From Aquibium sp. ELW1220 (GTDB lineage Bacteria > Pseudomonadota > Alphaproteobacteria > Rhizobiales > Rhizobiaceae): a stretch of 64,000 bases of DNA. How positions within the stretch are numbered: position 1 is the first letter of the stretch; the number at the start of each line of letters is the position of its first letter. The stretch is taken from the NCBI RefSeq assembly GCF_030398385.1, contig NZ_JAOAOQ010000001.1:196441-260440 (forward strand), given 5' to 3'. The translations under genes and the position numbers were made by a program. The notes beneath the pieces were generated by a model. It had not been told where the DNA came from. It ran no database searches and worked only from the letters and a program-made list of their open reading frames with translations. Shown one piece after another: positions 52,901-61,613 of this stretch.

Positions 52901-53824
52901 ATGGATTTCCTGGTCGGCTGGATCGCCATCGTCCCGAGCTACGCGACGCCGCTGCTGCTCGCGAGCCTCGGCCTCATCGTCTGCGAACGGGCCGGCATCC
53001 TCAATCTCGGCGCCGAGGGCCTGATGGCGGTCGGCGCCATGACCGGGGCGATCGCCGTCCTGTCCGGCGTCGATCCCTGGGCGGCCCTCGCGGCCGGCGC
53101 TGCCGCCGGCACTGCGCTCGCCTTGCTGTTCGGCATCGCCACCGTGGTGATGCGAGCCGACCACACGCTGTCCGGCCTCGCCGTCGTGGCGGTGGGTCTC
53201 GGGCTGACCGGCGTCGTCGGGCGTCCCTACATGCAGAAGACCTTCCCCGGCATCGCCAGTCTCGGCGAACTGTTCGGCATCGAGCGCACCACCGCGCTCG
53301 GCCGCAGCGTCGCGGTGCAGGATCCGGTCACGCTCGCCATGCCGGTTCTCGTCGCGCTTCTCTGGTGGTGGCTGATGAAGAGCGGCAGCGGTCTGCGGCT
53401 GCGCGCGGTGGGCGAGAACCCCGCCGCCGCCGACGTGGCCGGCATCGACATCCAGATCGCCCAGCTCGGCGCCGTCCTCGTCTCGGGCCTGCTCTGCGGC
53501 CTTGCCGGCGCCTATCTGTGCGTCGCCACGAGCCATGTCTGGGTCGAGGGCATGATCGCCGCGCGTGGTTGGGTCGCGGTGGCCCTTGTCATCTTCGCGC
53601 GCTGGAACCCGGCGCGTGCGCTGATCGGCGCGCTCGTCTTCGGCAGCGCCGATGCCCTCGTCCCGCGGCTGCAGGCCATCGGCGCCGACATTCCGGTCTA
53701 TCTGGCGATGATGCTGCCCTACCTCCTGACGCTCGTCGTCCTCGTCGCTAGCTCGATCGCCGGCCGCGCCTCGGGCGAGCCGTCCTTCCTCGGCCGGATC
53801 TACCTGCGCCAGGACAAGCACTGA
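52901..53824 (+). CDS. ABC transporter permease (nucleoside-type, subunit 2)
   Basis: This 307-residue permease has CERAGILNLGAEGLMAVGAMTG, the paired NLGAEG motif matching NIGVEG of its partner, then LRLRAVGENPAAADVAGID and GLLCGLAGAYL. It completes the BMP transporter. The last gene of the operon, it ends 26 bases from the convergent zeta-GST stop. Confidence 0.92.
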   Translation: MDFLVGWIAIVPSYATPLLLASLGLIVCERAGILNLGAEGLMAVGAMTGAIAVLSGVDPWAALAAGAAAGTALALLFGIATVVMRADHTLSGLAVVAVGLGLTGVVGRPYMQKTFPGIASLGELFGIERTTALGRSVAVQDPVTLAMPVLVALLWWWLMKSGSGLRLRAVGENPAAADVAGIDIQIAQLGAVLVSGLLCGLAGAYLCVATSHVWVEGMIAARGWVAVALVIFARWNPARALIGALVFGSADALVPRLQAIGADIPVYLAMMLPYLLTLVVLVASSIAGRASGEPSFLGRIYLRQDKH

Positions 53825-53850
53825 GCCTCCCTGGCGGGACGCTCCGCCGC

Positions 53851-54498
53851 TCAGGCCTCCGTGTCGGGCTGCCGCGACGGATGGGCGGCAGCGAAGGCCG
53901 GCAGCGCCTCGCATTCCGCCCGCACGGCGCGCAGGCGCGGCATCGCGCCGAGGTCGACGCCGAAGCGGTCGGCCGAGAACAGTTGCGGCACGAGGAAGAT
54001 GTCGGCCAGCCCCGGCGTCTCCCCGAAGCAGAACCGGTGTTCGCCGCCGCGCGCCACCAGCGCCTCGCAGGCGGCCAGCCCTTCGCCGAGCCAGGTGCGG
54101 CACCAGGCTTCGACGCCGCCCTGGTCCTGCCCGTACTCCTTGCGCAGGTACTGCAGCACGCGCAAATTCTGCAGCGGATGGATGTCGCAGCAGATGACGT
54201 TGGCGAAGGCGCGGACCCTGGCGCGGCCGACCGGATCGGCCGGCAGAAGCGGCGGCTCGGGATGGGTCTCGTCCAGCCATTCCAGGATCGCCGGCGACTG
54301 CGTCAGCACGTCGCCCTCGTCGGTCACCAGCGACGGCAGCAGCGCCTGCGGGTTCACCGCCCGATAGGCCTCGGTCTTCTGCTGCCCGCCGTCGCGGGTG
54401 AGGTGGATCGCGATGAAGTCCGGCGAAAGGCCCTTCAGCCCGAATGCGATCCGGAGCCGGTAGGCCGCCGAGGAGCGGAAATAGCCATAATACTTCAT
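53851..54498 (-). CDS. Zeta-class GST: maleylpyruvate/maleylacetoacetate isomerase
   Basis: This 215-residue protein begins YYGYFRSSAAYRLRIAF, with the zeta-class SS-x2-x-R active-site motif, then VNPQALLPSLVTDEGDVLTQSPAILEWLDE. The class isomerises maleylacetoacetate (tyrosine route) or maleylpyruvate (gentisate route) with glutathione. The gene overlaps the FAH gene by ATGA; the short FAH partner favours the gentisate route. No gentisate 1,2-dioxygenase or homogentisate dioxygenase is in the window. Confidence 0.9.
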   Translation of the reverse strand: MKYYGYFRSSAAYRLRIAFGLKGLSPDFIAIHLTRDGGQQKTEAYRAVNPQALLPSLVTDEGDVLTQSPAILEWLDETHPEPPLLPADPVGRARVRAFANVICCDIHPLQNLRVLQYLRKEYGQDQGGVEAWCRTWLGEGLAACEALVARGGEHRFCFGETPGLADIFLVPQLFSADRFGVDLGAMPRLRAVRAECEALPAFAAAHPSRQPDTEA

Positions 54499-55190
54499 TG
54501 CGCCGCTCCGATGACGAGGTCCACCGGCGCCAGCCCGTCGATCTCCCCGTGGATGACGTCGCCGGCCACTACCGGCCCGACACCGGCCGGCGTCCCGGTA
54601 TAGATCAGGTCGCCCGGCGCGAGTTGATAATAGCGGGACAGGTGCACCACGAGTTCCACCGGCGACCAGACGAGGTCGGCCAGATGCGCATCCTGCTTCG
54701 TCTCGCCGTTGACGGCGAGCATGATGCGCTGCGGTCCCACCGCGCCGAAGGCCGATGCCGCGGTGAGCGGCGCGATCACGGCCGACTGCTCGAAGTTCTT
54801 CCCCAGATCCCACGGGCGCTGCTTGGCGCGGGAGGACAGCTGCAGGTCGCGGCGGGTCATGTCGAGCCCGCAGCCATAGCCCCAGATCGCGGCGGCCGCC
54901 TCTTCGTCCGTCGCCCGGAACGCCGACGCGCCGATCGCGATGACGAATTCCATCTCGTAGTGGAAGTTCTCGGTGCCGGGCGGATAGGGGATGGTCGCTC
55001 CCGTATGCACGATCGCCTGCGCGTCCTTCAGGAAGTAGAACGGCGCCTCGCGGTCCACCTCGTAGCCCATCTCCTTGGCATGTTCGGCATAGTTGCGGCC
55101 CACGCAGAAGATGCGGTGCACCGGATAGAGTGCGCCATCGGCGGTCGGCACGGTCGGATAGTCGGGAGAACTGAACAGGCGTTGCGGCAT
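54495..55190 (-). CDS. FAH-family hydrolase, probable fumarylpyruvate hydrolase
   Basis: This 231-residue protein has the short FAH architecture: FCVGRNYAEHAKEMG, metal-binding FHYEMEFVIAIG, GYGCGLDMTRRDLQ, WDLGKNFEQSAVIAP and GDLIYTGTPAGVGPV. The length and the SSPDYPTVPTADGALYPVHRI opening fit fumarylpyruvate hydrolases of gentisate degradation. With the coupled zeta-GST it would convert maleylpyruvate to fumarate and pyruvate. Confidence 0.87.
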   Translation of the reverse strand: MPQRLFSSPDYPTVPTADGALYPVHRIFCVGRNYAEHAKEMGYEVDREAPFYFLKDAQAIVHTGATIPYPPGTENFHYEMEFVIAIGASAFRATDEEAAAAIWGYGCGLDMTRRDLQLSSRAKQRPWDLGKNFEQSAVIAPLTAASAFGAVGPQRIMLAVNGETKQDAHLADLVWSPVELVVHLSRYYQLAPGDLIYTGTPAGVGPVVAGDVIHGEIDGLAPVDLVIGAAQ

Positions 55191-55531
55191 TTCTGGGTCT
55201 TTCCGGTCGGGTGTGGTTGGTGGTCGGCAGGCGGCACGGTGGCGCCGCGATCCGGTATACGCGGCGCGCATTGCCTGCGCGGGCCGGGACGTGCGGGAAG
55301 AGGCTTGAACGTCGGGACGGAATGCACCTCCTTGCACCGTCGGCAGGGCCGTCGCCGTCGAAGCGGCTGCGGAACCCGTATGATATGTATGCTTACGATC
55401 AGGAAGCGCGTCAATGCCGGGTCGGGAGCGCCGGCTGGCGTGCAGGCGTGCTATGGCTGCTGCGGGCGCGCGACCGCCGGCAGGATCAGCCTCGGCCCGC
55501 CCCGGCAAAGCCGCGCCAGTCAGGAGAGGGA
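55191..55531. other. Divergent intergenic region (FAH gene / hydroxy-acid dehydrogenase)
   Basis: These 341 bases must contain both promoters. The only AT-rich stretch is GTATGATATGTATGCTTAC around 55378-55396; it may be promoter or operator DNA but forms no clear repeat. No gene is seen. Confidence 0.45.
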
Positions 55532-56689
55532 ATGGCCGTCCAGCATGTATCTGTCGCCGATTTTCGCAGGAGCGCCGCGCGCCGCCTGCCGCGCTTCGTC
55601 TTCGATTATCTCGAGGGCGGGGCCGGGTCCGAGGCCGGCCTGAAGCGGAACCTCGACGCCTATGGCGACGTCGCCTTTCTGCCGCGCCGCCTGGTCGACG
55701 TCAGCCGTCCGTCCCCCGCCGTCTCGCTCTGGGGCCGGTCGCATGCGATGCCGGTGTATCTCTCGCCCACCGGCCTGAACGGCCTGCTGCGCCATGATGG
55801 CGACGCGATGCTGGCGCGTGCGGCGGCGCGCGCCGGCATTCCTTTCGCCCTGTCCACGGCCGCCAACATGAGCATCGAGGACGCGGCCCGCGCCGGCGAC
55901 GGCGAGAAGTGGTTCCAGCTCTACGTCATCCAGCGCGACCTGGCGCAGTCGCTCGTCCGGCGCGCCCTGGCCGCGGATTATGCTGCCCTGATTCTCACCG
56001 TCGACGTGCCGGTCAACGGCTACCGCGAGCGGGACATCCGCAACGGCTTTTCCGTTCCCGCGAAGGTGACGCCGCGGCTGCTTCTGGACGGCGCGCTCAG
56101 GCCGGCCTGGAGCCTCGCCTACCTGCGCAACGGTGCGCCGCGGATGCGCAACATGGAGGCCGACGGCGCCATGAACCTCGAGGCGCAGGCGGCACTGCTC
56201 AGCCGCCGCATGGATGCGGGCTTCGATTTCGAGGCGCTGAAATGGCTGCGCGACCTGTGGCCGCGACCGCTGGTCGTCAAGGGACTGCTGCGCACCGACG
56301 ACGCGGCCGCCTGCGCGGCGATCGGCGTCGACGCGGTCGTCATGTCGAACCATGGCGGCCGGCAGGTCGCGGGCGCGGTCGCCGGCTTCGAGACGGTCGC
56401 GGCGGCCGCGGCGCGGCTCGCCATCCCCGTCTTCTTCGACGGCGGCATCCGCTGCGGCGAGGACGTCGTCAAGGGCCTGTGCCTCGGCGCGCGGATGGCC
56501 GGATTGGGCCGCGCCGCGCTCTATGCCCTGGCGGCGGAAGGCGAGGCTGGCGTCGACCGGTGCCTCTCCTTGTTCAAGGACGATCTGGTCCGCACGATGA
56601 CCCTGCTCGGCGCGCCCGATCTTGCAGCCCTCGGTCGCGATCTGCTGGCACCACCGGCGGCTCCTGCACCGGCCGCGATTGGCGGCTGA
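55532..56689 (+). CDS. FMN-dependent alpha-hydroxy-acid dehydrogenase (LldD/mandelate dehydrogenase type)
   Basis: This 385-residue TIM-barrel flavoprotein has the N-terminal FDYLEGGAGSE (substrate Tyr), WFQLYVIQRD, VDVPVNGYRERD, VVKGLL (FMN Lys), and the catalytic VMSNHGGRQ followed by VFFDGGIRCGEDVVKGL. It oxidises L-lactate, mandelate or a related 2-hydroxy acid. The membrane-anchoring loop cannot be distinguished by eye. The ATG at 55532 follows AGGAGAGGG. An L-lactate role is the default, but nearness to an aromatic lower pathway leaves mandelate-like acids open. Confidence 0.87.
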   Translation: MAVQHVSVADFRRSAARRLPRFVFDYLEGGAGSEAGLKRNLDAYGDVAFLPRRLVDVSRPSPAVSLWGRSHAMPVYLSPTGLNGLLRHDGDAMLARAAARAGIPFALSTAANMSIEDAARAGDGEKWFQLYVIQRDLAQSLVRRALAADYAALILTVDVPVNGYRERDIRNGFSVPAKVTPRLLLDGALRPAWSLAYLRNGAPRMRNMEADGAMNLEAQAALLSRRMDAGFDFEALKWLRDLWPRPLVVKGLLRTDDAAACAAIGVDAVVMSNHGGRQVAGAVAGFETVAAAAARLAIPVFFDGGIRCGEDVVKGLCLGARMAGLGRAALYALAAEGEAGVDRCLSLFKDDLVRTMTLLGAPDLAALGRDLLAPPAAPAPAAIGG

Positions 56690-56719
56690 CGCTGCGCGCG
56701 TTCTCCCTTGGCGCCTGCC

Positions 56720-58210
56720 TCAGCCGATGGCCAGGGCGAGCCGCGGCAGGAGATCCGCCTGCTCGCCGCCTGCGCCGGCACGCGGCCAGCGCCGCGCTGC
56801 GCCCGCCCGGCCGGCGAACACCGCCCCGATGCCGATCAGGACCGCCTGTCCCGGTTCCGCCAGCGCTCCGACGGCGGGAAGTCCGGCCAGATGGGTGGCG
56901 TGGATCGCCTCGCCGGTCCGGCCGATGTCGAAGCCGACGACGGCCGGCGTATCGGCCGGCATGCCATGCGCGATCAGGGCGGCGACGATCGACGGCGCGG
57001 TGCGCCCGCCCATGTAGAAGATCGTCGTCGCCGACCGATCGGCGATCGCGTCCCAATCCACGTTCCGCGGCAGGCCGCCGGCCCTGGAATGGCCGGTGAC
57101 GAAGCGAACCGACTGCGCGCAGTCGCGATGCGTCAGCGAGACGCCGAGCCTCGCCGCCATCGCCAGCCCGGCGGTCACGCCCGGCACCACGTCATAGCCG
57201 ATGCCTTCCGCCTCCACCGCCGCGATTTCCTCGCCGGCGCGGCCGAAGATCATCGGATCGCCCGACTTCAGCCGCACCACCCGCCGGCCGGCGCTGGCCA
57301 GCGAAATCATCATGTCGTTGATCTCGTGCTGCTTGCAGCCCGGGCGGCCGGCCCGCTTGCCCACCAGGATGCGCTTGGCTTCGCGCCGCGCGAGTTCGAG
57401 CACGTCGTCGGACACCAGGTCGTCGAACAGGATGACGTCGGCCGCCTGCAGGGCGCGCACGGCCTTCAGCGTCAGAAGTTCGCCGTCGCCGGGGCCGGCG
57501 CCGACGAAGGTCACGTGGCCTCGCCGGTCCCCGTCCGTGGCACCGCAGAAAAGCGCGTCCGCGGCCTGCGCATCGGGTGCGGGTCCGAAGGCGCGGTCGA
57601 CGAAGCGCTCCCAGAACGCCCGCCGCGCCGGCCCCGGCTGCCAGCGGTCGGCCACGCGGTCGCGCAGGCGCAGGGCGAGCGCCGCCCAGTCGGCCAGCGA
57701 GGGTGGCAGCAGCGTCTCGATGCGCCGGCGGATCGCCTGGCCGAGGATGGGCGCCGCCCCCGACGTCGAAATACCCACGACCACCGGCGATCGGTTGACG
57801 ACGGTGCCGAACTGGAACTGGCAGTGCGCGGGCCGGTCGATGACGTTGCAGGGCACGCCCGCTGCGCGCGCGGCATGCGCGAAGGCCGTGGCGTCCTCGT
57901 CCGAGGCCGCATCCGCGATGGCGATGGCCGCGCCGGTCAGATCGCCGGACTGCCATGCGCGCCCGGCGAGCCTCACTGTTGGCTCGCGGGCGGCGAGCGC
58001 CGCCATCTCCTCGCCGACAGCCTCCGGTGCGGCGAAGACCTGAACCGTCGCGCCCGCCGCGCAGAGCAGTTCGGCCTTCCACGCCGCCGCCGCGCTGCCG
58101 CCGGCCACCAACACCTGCTTCCCCGCGAGGTCGAAGAAGACCGGCAGGACGCTCAGCGCACCGATGCGTGGCGTGGAGGCGTCATTCCGCGGCCTGGAGA
58201 CGGGCTTCAT
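56720..58210 (-). CDS. cysG: Siroheme synthase (multifunctional)
   Basis: CysG makes siroheme from uroporphyrinogen III. The 496-residue protein has the N-terminal dehydrogenase/ferrochelatase half (LPVFFDLAGKQVLVAGGSAAAAWK; STSGAAPILGQAIRRRIE) and the C-terminal methyltransferase (VTFVGAGPGDGELLTLKA; VRLKSGDPMIFGRAGEE; VVPGVTAGLAMAA). Siroheme is the cofactor of NirB encoded upstream in the same cluster. It overlaps the nasA stop by 29 bases. Confidence 0.96.
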   Translation of the reverse strand: MKPVSRPRNDASTPRIGALSVLPVFFDLAGKQVLVAGGSAAAAWKAELLCAAGATVQVFAAPEAVGEEMAALAAREPTVRLAGRAWQSGDLTGAAIAIADAASDEDATAFAHAARAAGVPCNVIDRPAHCQFQFGTVVNRSPVVVGISTSGAAPILGQAIRRRIETLLPPSLADWAALALRLRDRVADRWQPGPARRAFWERFVDRAFGPAPDAQAADALFCGATDGDRRGHVTFVGAGPGDGELLTLKAVRALQAADVILFDDLVSDDVLELARREAKRILVGKRAGRPGCKQHEINDMMISLASAGRRVVRLKSGDPMIFGRAGEEIAAVEAEGIGYDVVPGVTAGLAMAARLGVSLTHRDCAQSVRFVTGHSRAGGLPRNVDWDAIADRSATTIFYMGGRTAPSIVAALIAHGMPADTPAVVGFDIGRTGEAIHATHLAGLPAVGALAEPGQAVLIGIGAVFAGRAGAARRWPRAGAGGEQADLLPRLALAIG

Positions 58211-60857
58211 CGATCATGGTCCTGATTTCGGAGCGGCAGGAGCCGCAATTGGTGCCGGCGCGGGTGCTTTCGCCGATCGCTTCGATGCTGCGGCAGCCGC
58301 CGGCCACCGCTGCCGCGATCTGGGTGACGCCGACCGTGTGGCAGGCGCAGACGATGCGCCCGACCGCGGGCATCGGCACCGGCGAGCGGCCCGACAGGAG
58401 CGCCATGCGCTCGGCGGGGCGCAGCGGCGCGCGGGAGCCGAGCAGCGAGGCGAGCCAGTCGAGCGACGGGAGTTGACCAGGCGGCGCGACCAGGAGCGCG
58501 TCGGCGAGCGCGCCGGCCTCGTCCAGCGTCGCGGCGCGGTAGGTCAGCCCGCGCCGGTCGGTGTATTCCACCAGCTGGTCCCGCGCGATGGCGCCAAGCA
58601 GCTGCCGCGACAGCAGGATGCCCTGGTCCGGCGTCTCGGTCCCGCACAGCGCGTAGATCCAGCCGCTCTCGACCGGCCTGCGGCTCCAGTGCACGAAGCC
58701 GGTCGGCCGCAGGTCGCGGCGGGTGATCAGGACGCCGGTCCAGGCCACCGCCTCGCGGCGGATCGAGACCGGCACGTGCTTCAGCTCCGGCTGGCCCGAA
58801 AACGGGTCGGTCAGTGGCGAGGAGAGGGCGCCCGCGCCGGCCTGCGCGGCAAACCGGCCGCTCCAATGCATCGGCAGGAACGCAGTGCCCGGCTTCTGGC
58901 CTTTCGACAGGCCCACCCTGGCGCGGGCGAAGCCGTAGCGGCTCGAGACATGCGCCAGGTCGCCCTCGGCAAGCCCCTGCCGGGCGGCGTCCTCCGGTGC
59001 GATCTCGATCACCGGCTCGGGCGCATTCGCCATCAGCCGGGGCACCCGGCCGGTGCGGTTCATCGTGTGCCACTGGTCGCGCGCCCGCCCGGTGTTGAGC
59101 GCGATCGGGCGCGCCGCGTCGACCGCCAGCGCCGGGCCTTCCTGCCGCACCGCCACGAAGCGGGCACGCCCGTCGGGCGTCGGGAAGCGGCCGCCCGCCA
59201 GCAGGCGCTGCGAAGCGTCGCCATGGCGGGGCTGCGGCCAGTGCGTCGGCGCGAACCGCTCGTAGTCTGCGTCACCCATGCTGGCCAGCGCCCCGATGTC
59301 GAAAAGCCTGGCGCCGTCGTTCTCGAAGGCGGAGAGCGCGGCATGCTCGCGGAAGATCGCGGCCGGATCATCGAAATCGAAGGCATCGCCGAAGCCCATC
59401 CGCTGCGCGACGTCGCAGACGATGCGCCAGTCCGGCCGTGCGTCTCCCGGAGGGGCCAAGAATGCCCGCTGGCGCGACATCCGCCGCTCGGAATTCGTCA
59501 CCATGCCGCTCTTCTCGCCCCACGCAGCGGCGGGCAAAAGCACGTCGGCATGGCGCGTCGTGTCCGTGTGGGTCACGTCGGAGACCACGACGAACTCGCA
59601 GGCCCGCAGCGCCGACCGCACGCGGGCGGCATCCGGCATCGACACGGCCGGGTTGGTTCCCATGATCCACAGCGCCTTGACCCGCCCGTCGCCCACGGCC
59701 CGGAACAGGTCGACCGCCTTCAGCCCCGCCGTCCGCGCCGCCGAGGGCGCGTTCCAGAACCGGGCGACCCGGTCGACGTCGTCCGGCCGATCGAAGCCCA
59801 TATGCGCGGCCAGCTGGTTGGCGAGCCCGCCCACCTCGCGGCCGCCCATCGCGTTCGGCTGGCCCGTCACCGAGAACGGACCCATGCCCGGCCGGCCGAT
59901 CCGGCCCGTCGCCAGATGGCAGTTGATGATGGCGTTGACCTTGTCGGTACCGTGCGCCGACTGGTTGACGCCCTGGCTGTAGACCGTGACGCTGCGCTCC
60001 GTGGCGGCGAAGAGGTCATAGAACGCCCGCACGTCCACCTCGGCCACGCCGCATGCGGCAGCCACGTGCGCCGGCGAGGGCGCGTCCGCGCCGGCGATGG
60101 CCACCGCCTCGGCAAACCCCGCCGTCGAGGCCGCGACAAAGCCTGGATCCACAGCCCCGCTCCGCTCCAGATGCGCCAGAAGCCCGTTGAACAGCTTCAC
60201 GTCCGTGCCCGGATCGATCGCCAGGTGCAGGTCGCAGTCGTCGGCCGTCGCCGTGCGGCGCGGGTCGACGACCACGATCTTCGTGCCGCGCGTCCGGCGC
60301 GCCGCCAGCAGCCGCTGGTGCAGGATCGGGTGGCACCACGCGAGGTTCGAGCCCGTCAGCACCACGAGATCGGCCTGCTCCAGGTCCTCGTAGACCCCCG
60401 GCACGATGTCCTCGCCGAAGGCGCGCTTGTGGCCGGCGACCGACGAAGCCATGCACAGGCGCGAATTGGTGTCGATGTTGCCCGAGCCGATGAACCCCTT
60501 CATCAGCTTGTTGGCCACGTAATAGTCCTCCGTCAGCAGTTGCCCGGAGACGTAGAAGGCGACCGCGTCGGGACCGTGCGTCGCGATGGTCTGCGCGAAG
60601 CGGCTCGCCACCAGGTCCAGCGCCTCGTCCCACGACGCCTGCCGTCCGCCGATCTCGGGTGAGAGCAGCCGCCCGTCGATCCCCGTCGTCTCGCCCAGCG
60701 CCGCGCCCTTTGAACAGAGCCGGCCGAAATTCGCCGGGTGCTCCGGGTCGCCGCGCACGGTCACCGCGCCATCTTCGGCGACGCCGGCCAGCACCCCGCA
60801 GCCGACGCCGCAATAAGGGCAAGCCGTCCGCACCCCGGTCGCCGGCGCGTCCCGCAT
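58182..60857 (-). CDS. nasA: Assimilatory nitrate reductase catalytic subunit with C-terminal 2Fe-2S domain
   Basis: This 891-residue molybdopterin enzyme has an N-terminal 4Fe-4S motif (CPYCGVGCGVL ... RLCSKG), Mo-bisMGD domains (FYVSGQLLTEDYYVANKL, DTNSRLCMAS, GPFSVTGQPNAMGGREVGG, MGTNPAVSMPD) and a C-terminal BFD-type 2Fe-2S domain (CACHTVGVTQI ... GTNCGSCRSEI). It reduces nitrate to nitrite in the cytoplasm. I take the ATG at 60857; a GTG at 60866 overlapping the nirD stop is an alternative. Confidence 0.95.
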   Translation of the reverse strand: MRDAPATGVRTACPYCGVGCGVLAGVAEDGAVTVRGDPEHPANFGRLCSKGAALGETTGIDGRLLSPEIGGRQASWDEALDLVASRFAQTIATHGPDAVAFYVSGQLLTEDYYVANKLMKGFIGSGNIDTNSRLCMASSVAGHKRAFGEDIVPGVYEDLEQADLVVLTGSNLAWCHPILHQRLLAARRTRGTKIVVVDPRRTATADDCDLHLAIDPGTDVKLFNGLLAHLERSGAVDPGFVAASTAGFAEAVAIAGADAPSPAHVAAACGVAEVDVRAFYDLFAATERSVTVYSQGVNQSAHGTDKVNAIINCHLATGRIGRPGMGPFSVTGQPNAMGGREVGGLANQLAAHMGFDRPDDVDRVARFWNAPSAARTAGLKAVDLFRAVGDGRVKALWIMGTNPAVSMPDAARVRSALRACEFVVVSDVTHTDTTRHADVLLPAAAWGEKSGMVTNSERRMSRQRAFLAPPGDARPDWRIVCDVAQRMGFGDAFDFDDPAAIFREHAALSAFENDGARLFDIGALASMGDADYERFAPTHWPQPRHGDASQRLLAGGRFPTPDGRARFVAVRQEGPALAVDAARPIALNTGRARDQWHTMNRTGRVPRLMANAPEPVIEIAPEDAARQGLAEGDLAHVSSRYGFARARVGLSKGQKPGTAFLPMHWSGRFAAQAGAGALSSPLTDPFSGQPELKHVPVSIRREAVAWTGVLITRRDLRPTGFVHWSRRPVESGWIYALCGTETPDQGILLSRQLLGAIARDQLVEYTDRRGLTYRAATLDEAGALADALLVAPPGQLPSLDWLASLLGSRAPLRPAERMALLSGRSPVPMPAVGRIVCACHTVGVTQIAAAVAGGCRSIEAIGESTRAGTNCGSCRSEIRTMIDEARLQAAE

Positions 60858-60862
60858 CCCGC

Positions 60863-61201
60863 TCACTCGGCCGCCATCAGCGCGAGATCGAGGCCGAGCG
60901 CGATGCGACGGTCGATCACCCGGACGGGAATGGTCTTCACCGCGCCCTCGTCGGCGCCCTGTGCCAGCCCCGTCTCCAGCGAGAACACCCAGTTGTGCAG
61001 CGGGCAGGTCACGGCCGCACCATGCACGATGCCTTCGCTCAGCGGTCCGCCGCGATGCGGACAATGGTCCTCGATCGCGTAGATCCGGTCGTCGACGGTG
61101 CGAAACACGCCGATCTTGCCTTGCGGCGTCGCAACGCAGCGCGCGCCGCGCGGCGGAATGTCGTCGATCGTGCCGATGTCGTGCCAGTGAAAACCGGTCA
61201 T
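60863..61201 (-). CDS. nirD: Nitrite reductase small subunit (Rieske type)
   Basis: NirD is the small partner of the siroheme nitrite reductase NirB. The 112-residue protein has a Rieske-like cluster pair, CPHRGGPLSEG and CPLHNWVF, with both Cys-His pairs intact. It usually follows nirB directly; here 412 bases holding a divergent HTH gene separate them. nasA follows within 5 bases. Confidence 0.95.
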   Translation of the reverse strand: MTGFHWHDIGTIDDIPPRGARCVATPQGKIGVFRTVDDRIYAIEDHCPHRGGPLSEGIVHGAAVTCPLHNWVFSLETGLAQGADEGAVKTIPVRVIDRRIALGLDLALMAAE

Positions 61202-61250
61202 GCAGCACTCCTCCTGCGAGCGGACGAAGGGGCGCTCTCCTTGATCTTCC

Positions 61251-61265
61251 TACGGAAATTCCGTA
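61251..61265. promoter_or_regulatory. Perfect palindrome, probable autoregulatory operator of the HTH gene
   Basis: TACGGAAATTCCGTA is a perfect 7-1-7 palindrome 53 bases before the HTH start. A -35-like TTGATC lies at 61241-61246 and a weak -10 candidate TAGTTC at 61264-61269, 17 bases apart, so the palindrome would sit in the spacer. It could also affect expression of nirD, whose start is 49 bases to the left. Confidence 0.6.
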
Positions 61266-61318
61266 GTTCCTGCTGCGACGAAACGCCAAACCGCGGTTCA
61301 TTTCGGTCAGGAGAAGCA

Positions 61319-61609
61319 ATGCCGGCGAAGCAAGATCGTATCGTTCTTGAGGCCGATCCCGCTGATGCCGAAGACTTCGGCATCGGTGCGGAAGCCATGG
61401 AGCGCGCCCTCAGGTCGCGTGTCGTGCGCATGGCGCGAACCGGGCTGGGGCTGAGCCAGGACGAGTTCGCCAGCCGGTTCCGGGTGCCGGTCGGAACGCT
61501 GCGGGACTGGGAGCAGGCGCGGGTGACGCCGCCCGACTTCGCGGTCGCATACGCCCGCGTCATCGCCGCCATGCCGGAGAAGGTCGCCGAGATCGTGAGC
61601 GCGGCCTGA
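61319..61609 (+). CDS. Small XRE-type HTH protein (HigA/antitoxin-like) inserted between nirB and nirD
   Basis: This 96-residue protein has an acidic N-terminus (LEADPADAEDFGIGAEAM) and a C-terminal XRE helix-turn-helix (TGLGLSQDEFASRFRVPVGTLRDWEQARVTPP) like HigA/NadS antitoxins. The ATG follows TCAGGAGAAG. No RelE/HigB-type toxin is present on either side; neighbours are nirD and nirB on the opposite strand. It may be a solitary antitoxin relic or a dedicated regulator of the nitrogen genes. Its stop is 4 bases from the nirB stop. Confidence 0.82.
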   Translation: MPAKQDRIVLEADPADAEDFGIGAEAMERALRSRVVRMARTGLGLSQDEFASRFRVPVGTLRDWEQARVTPPDFAVAYARVIAAMPEKVAEIVSAA

Positions 61610-61613
61610 AGCG

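Noticed and set aside
58164-60662. Long plus-strand open frame (832 codons) opposite nasA and cysG
   Set aside because: Low-complexity Arg/His/Gly-rich translation antisense to well-conserved genes.
60659-61318. Longer N-terminus for the HTH protein
   Set aside because: The upstream frame is antisense to nirD and nasA, lacks motifs, and a good ribosome binding site precedes the ATG at 61319.
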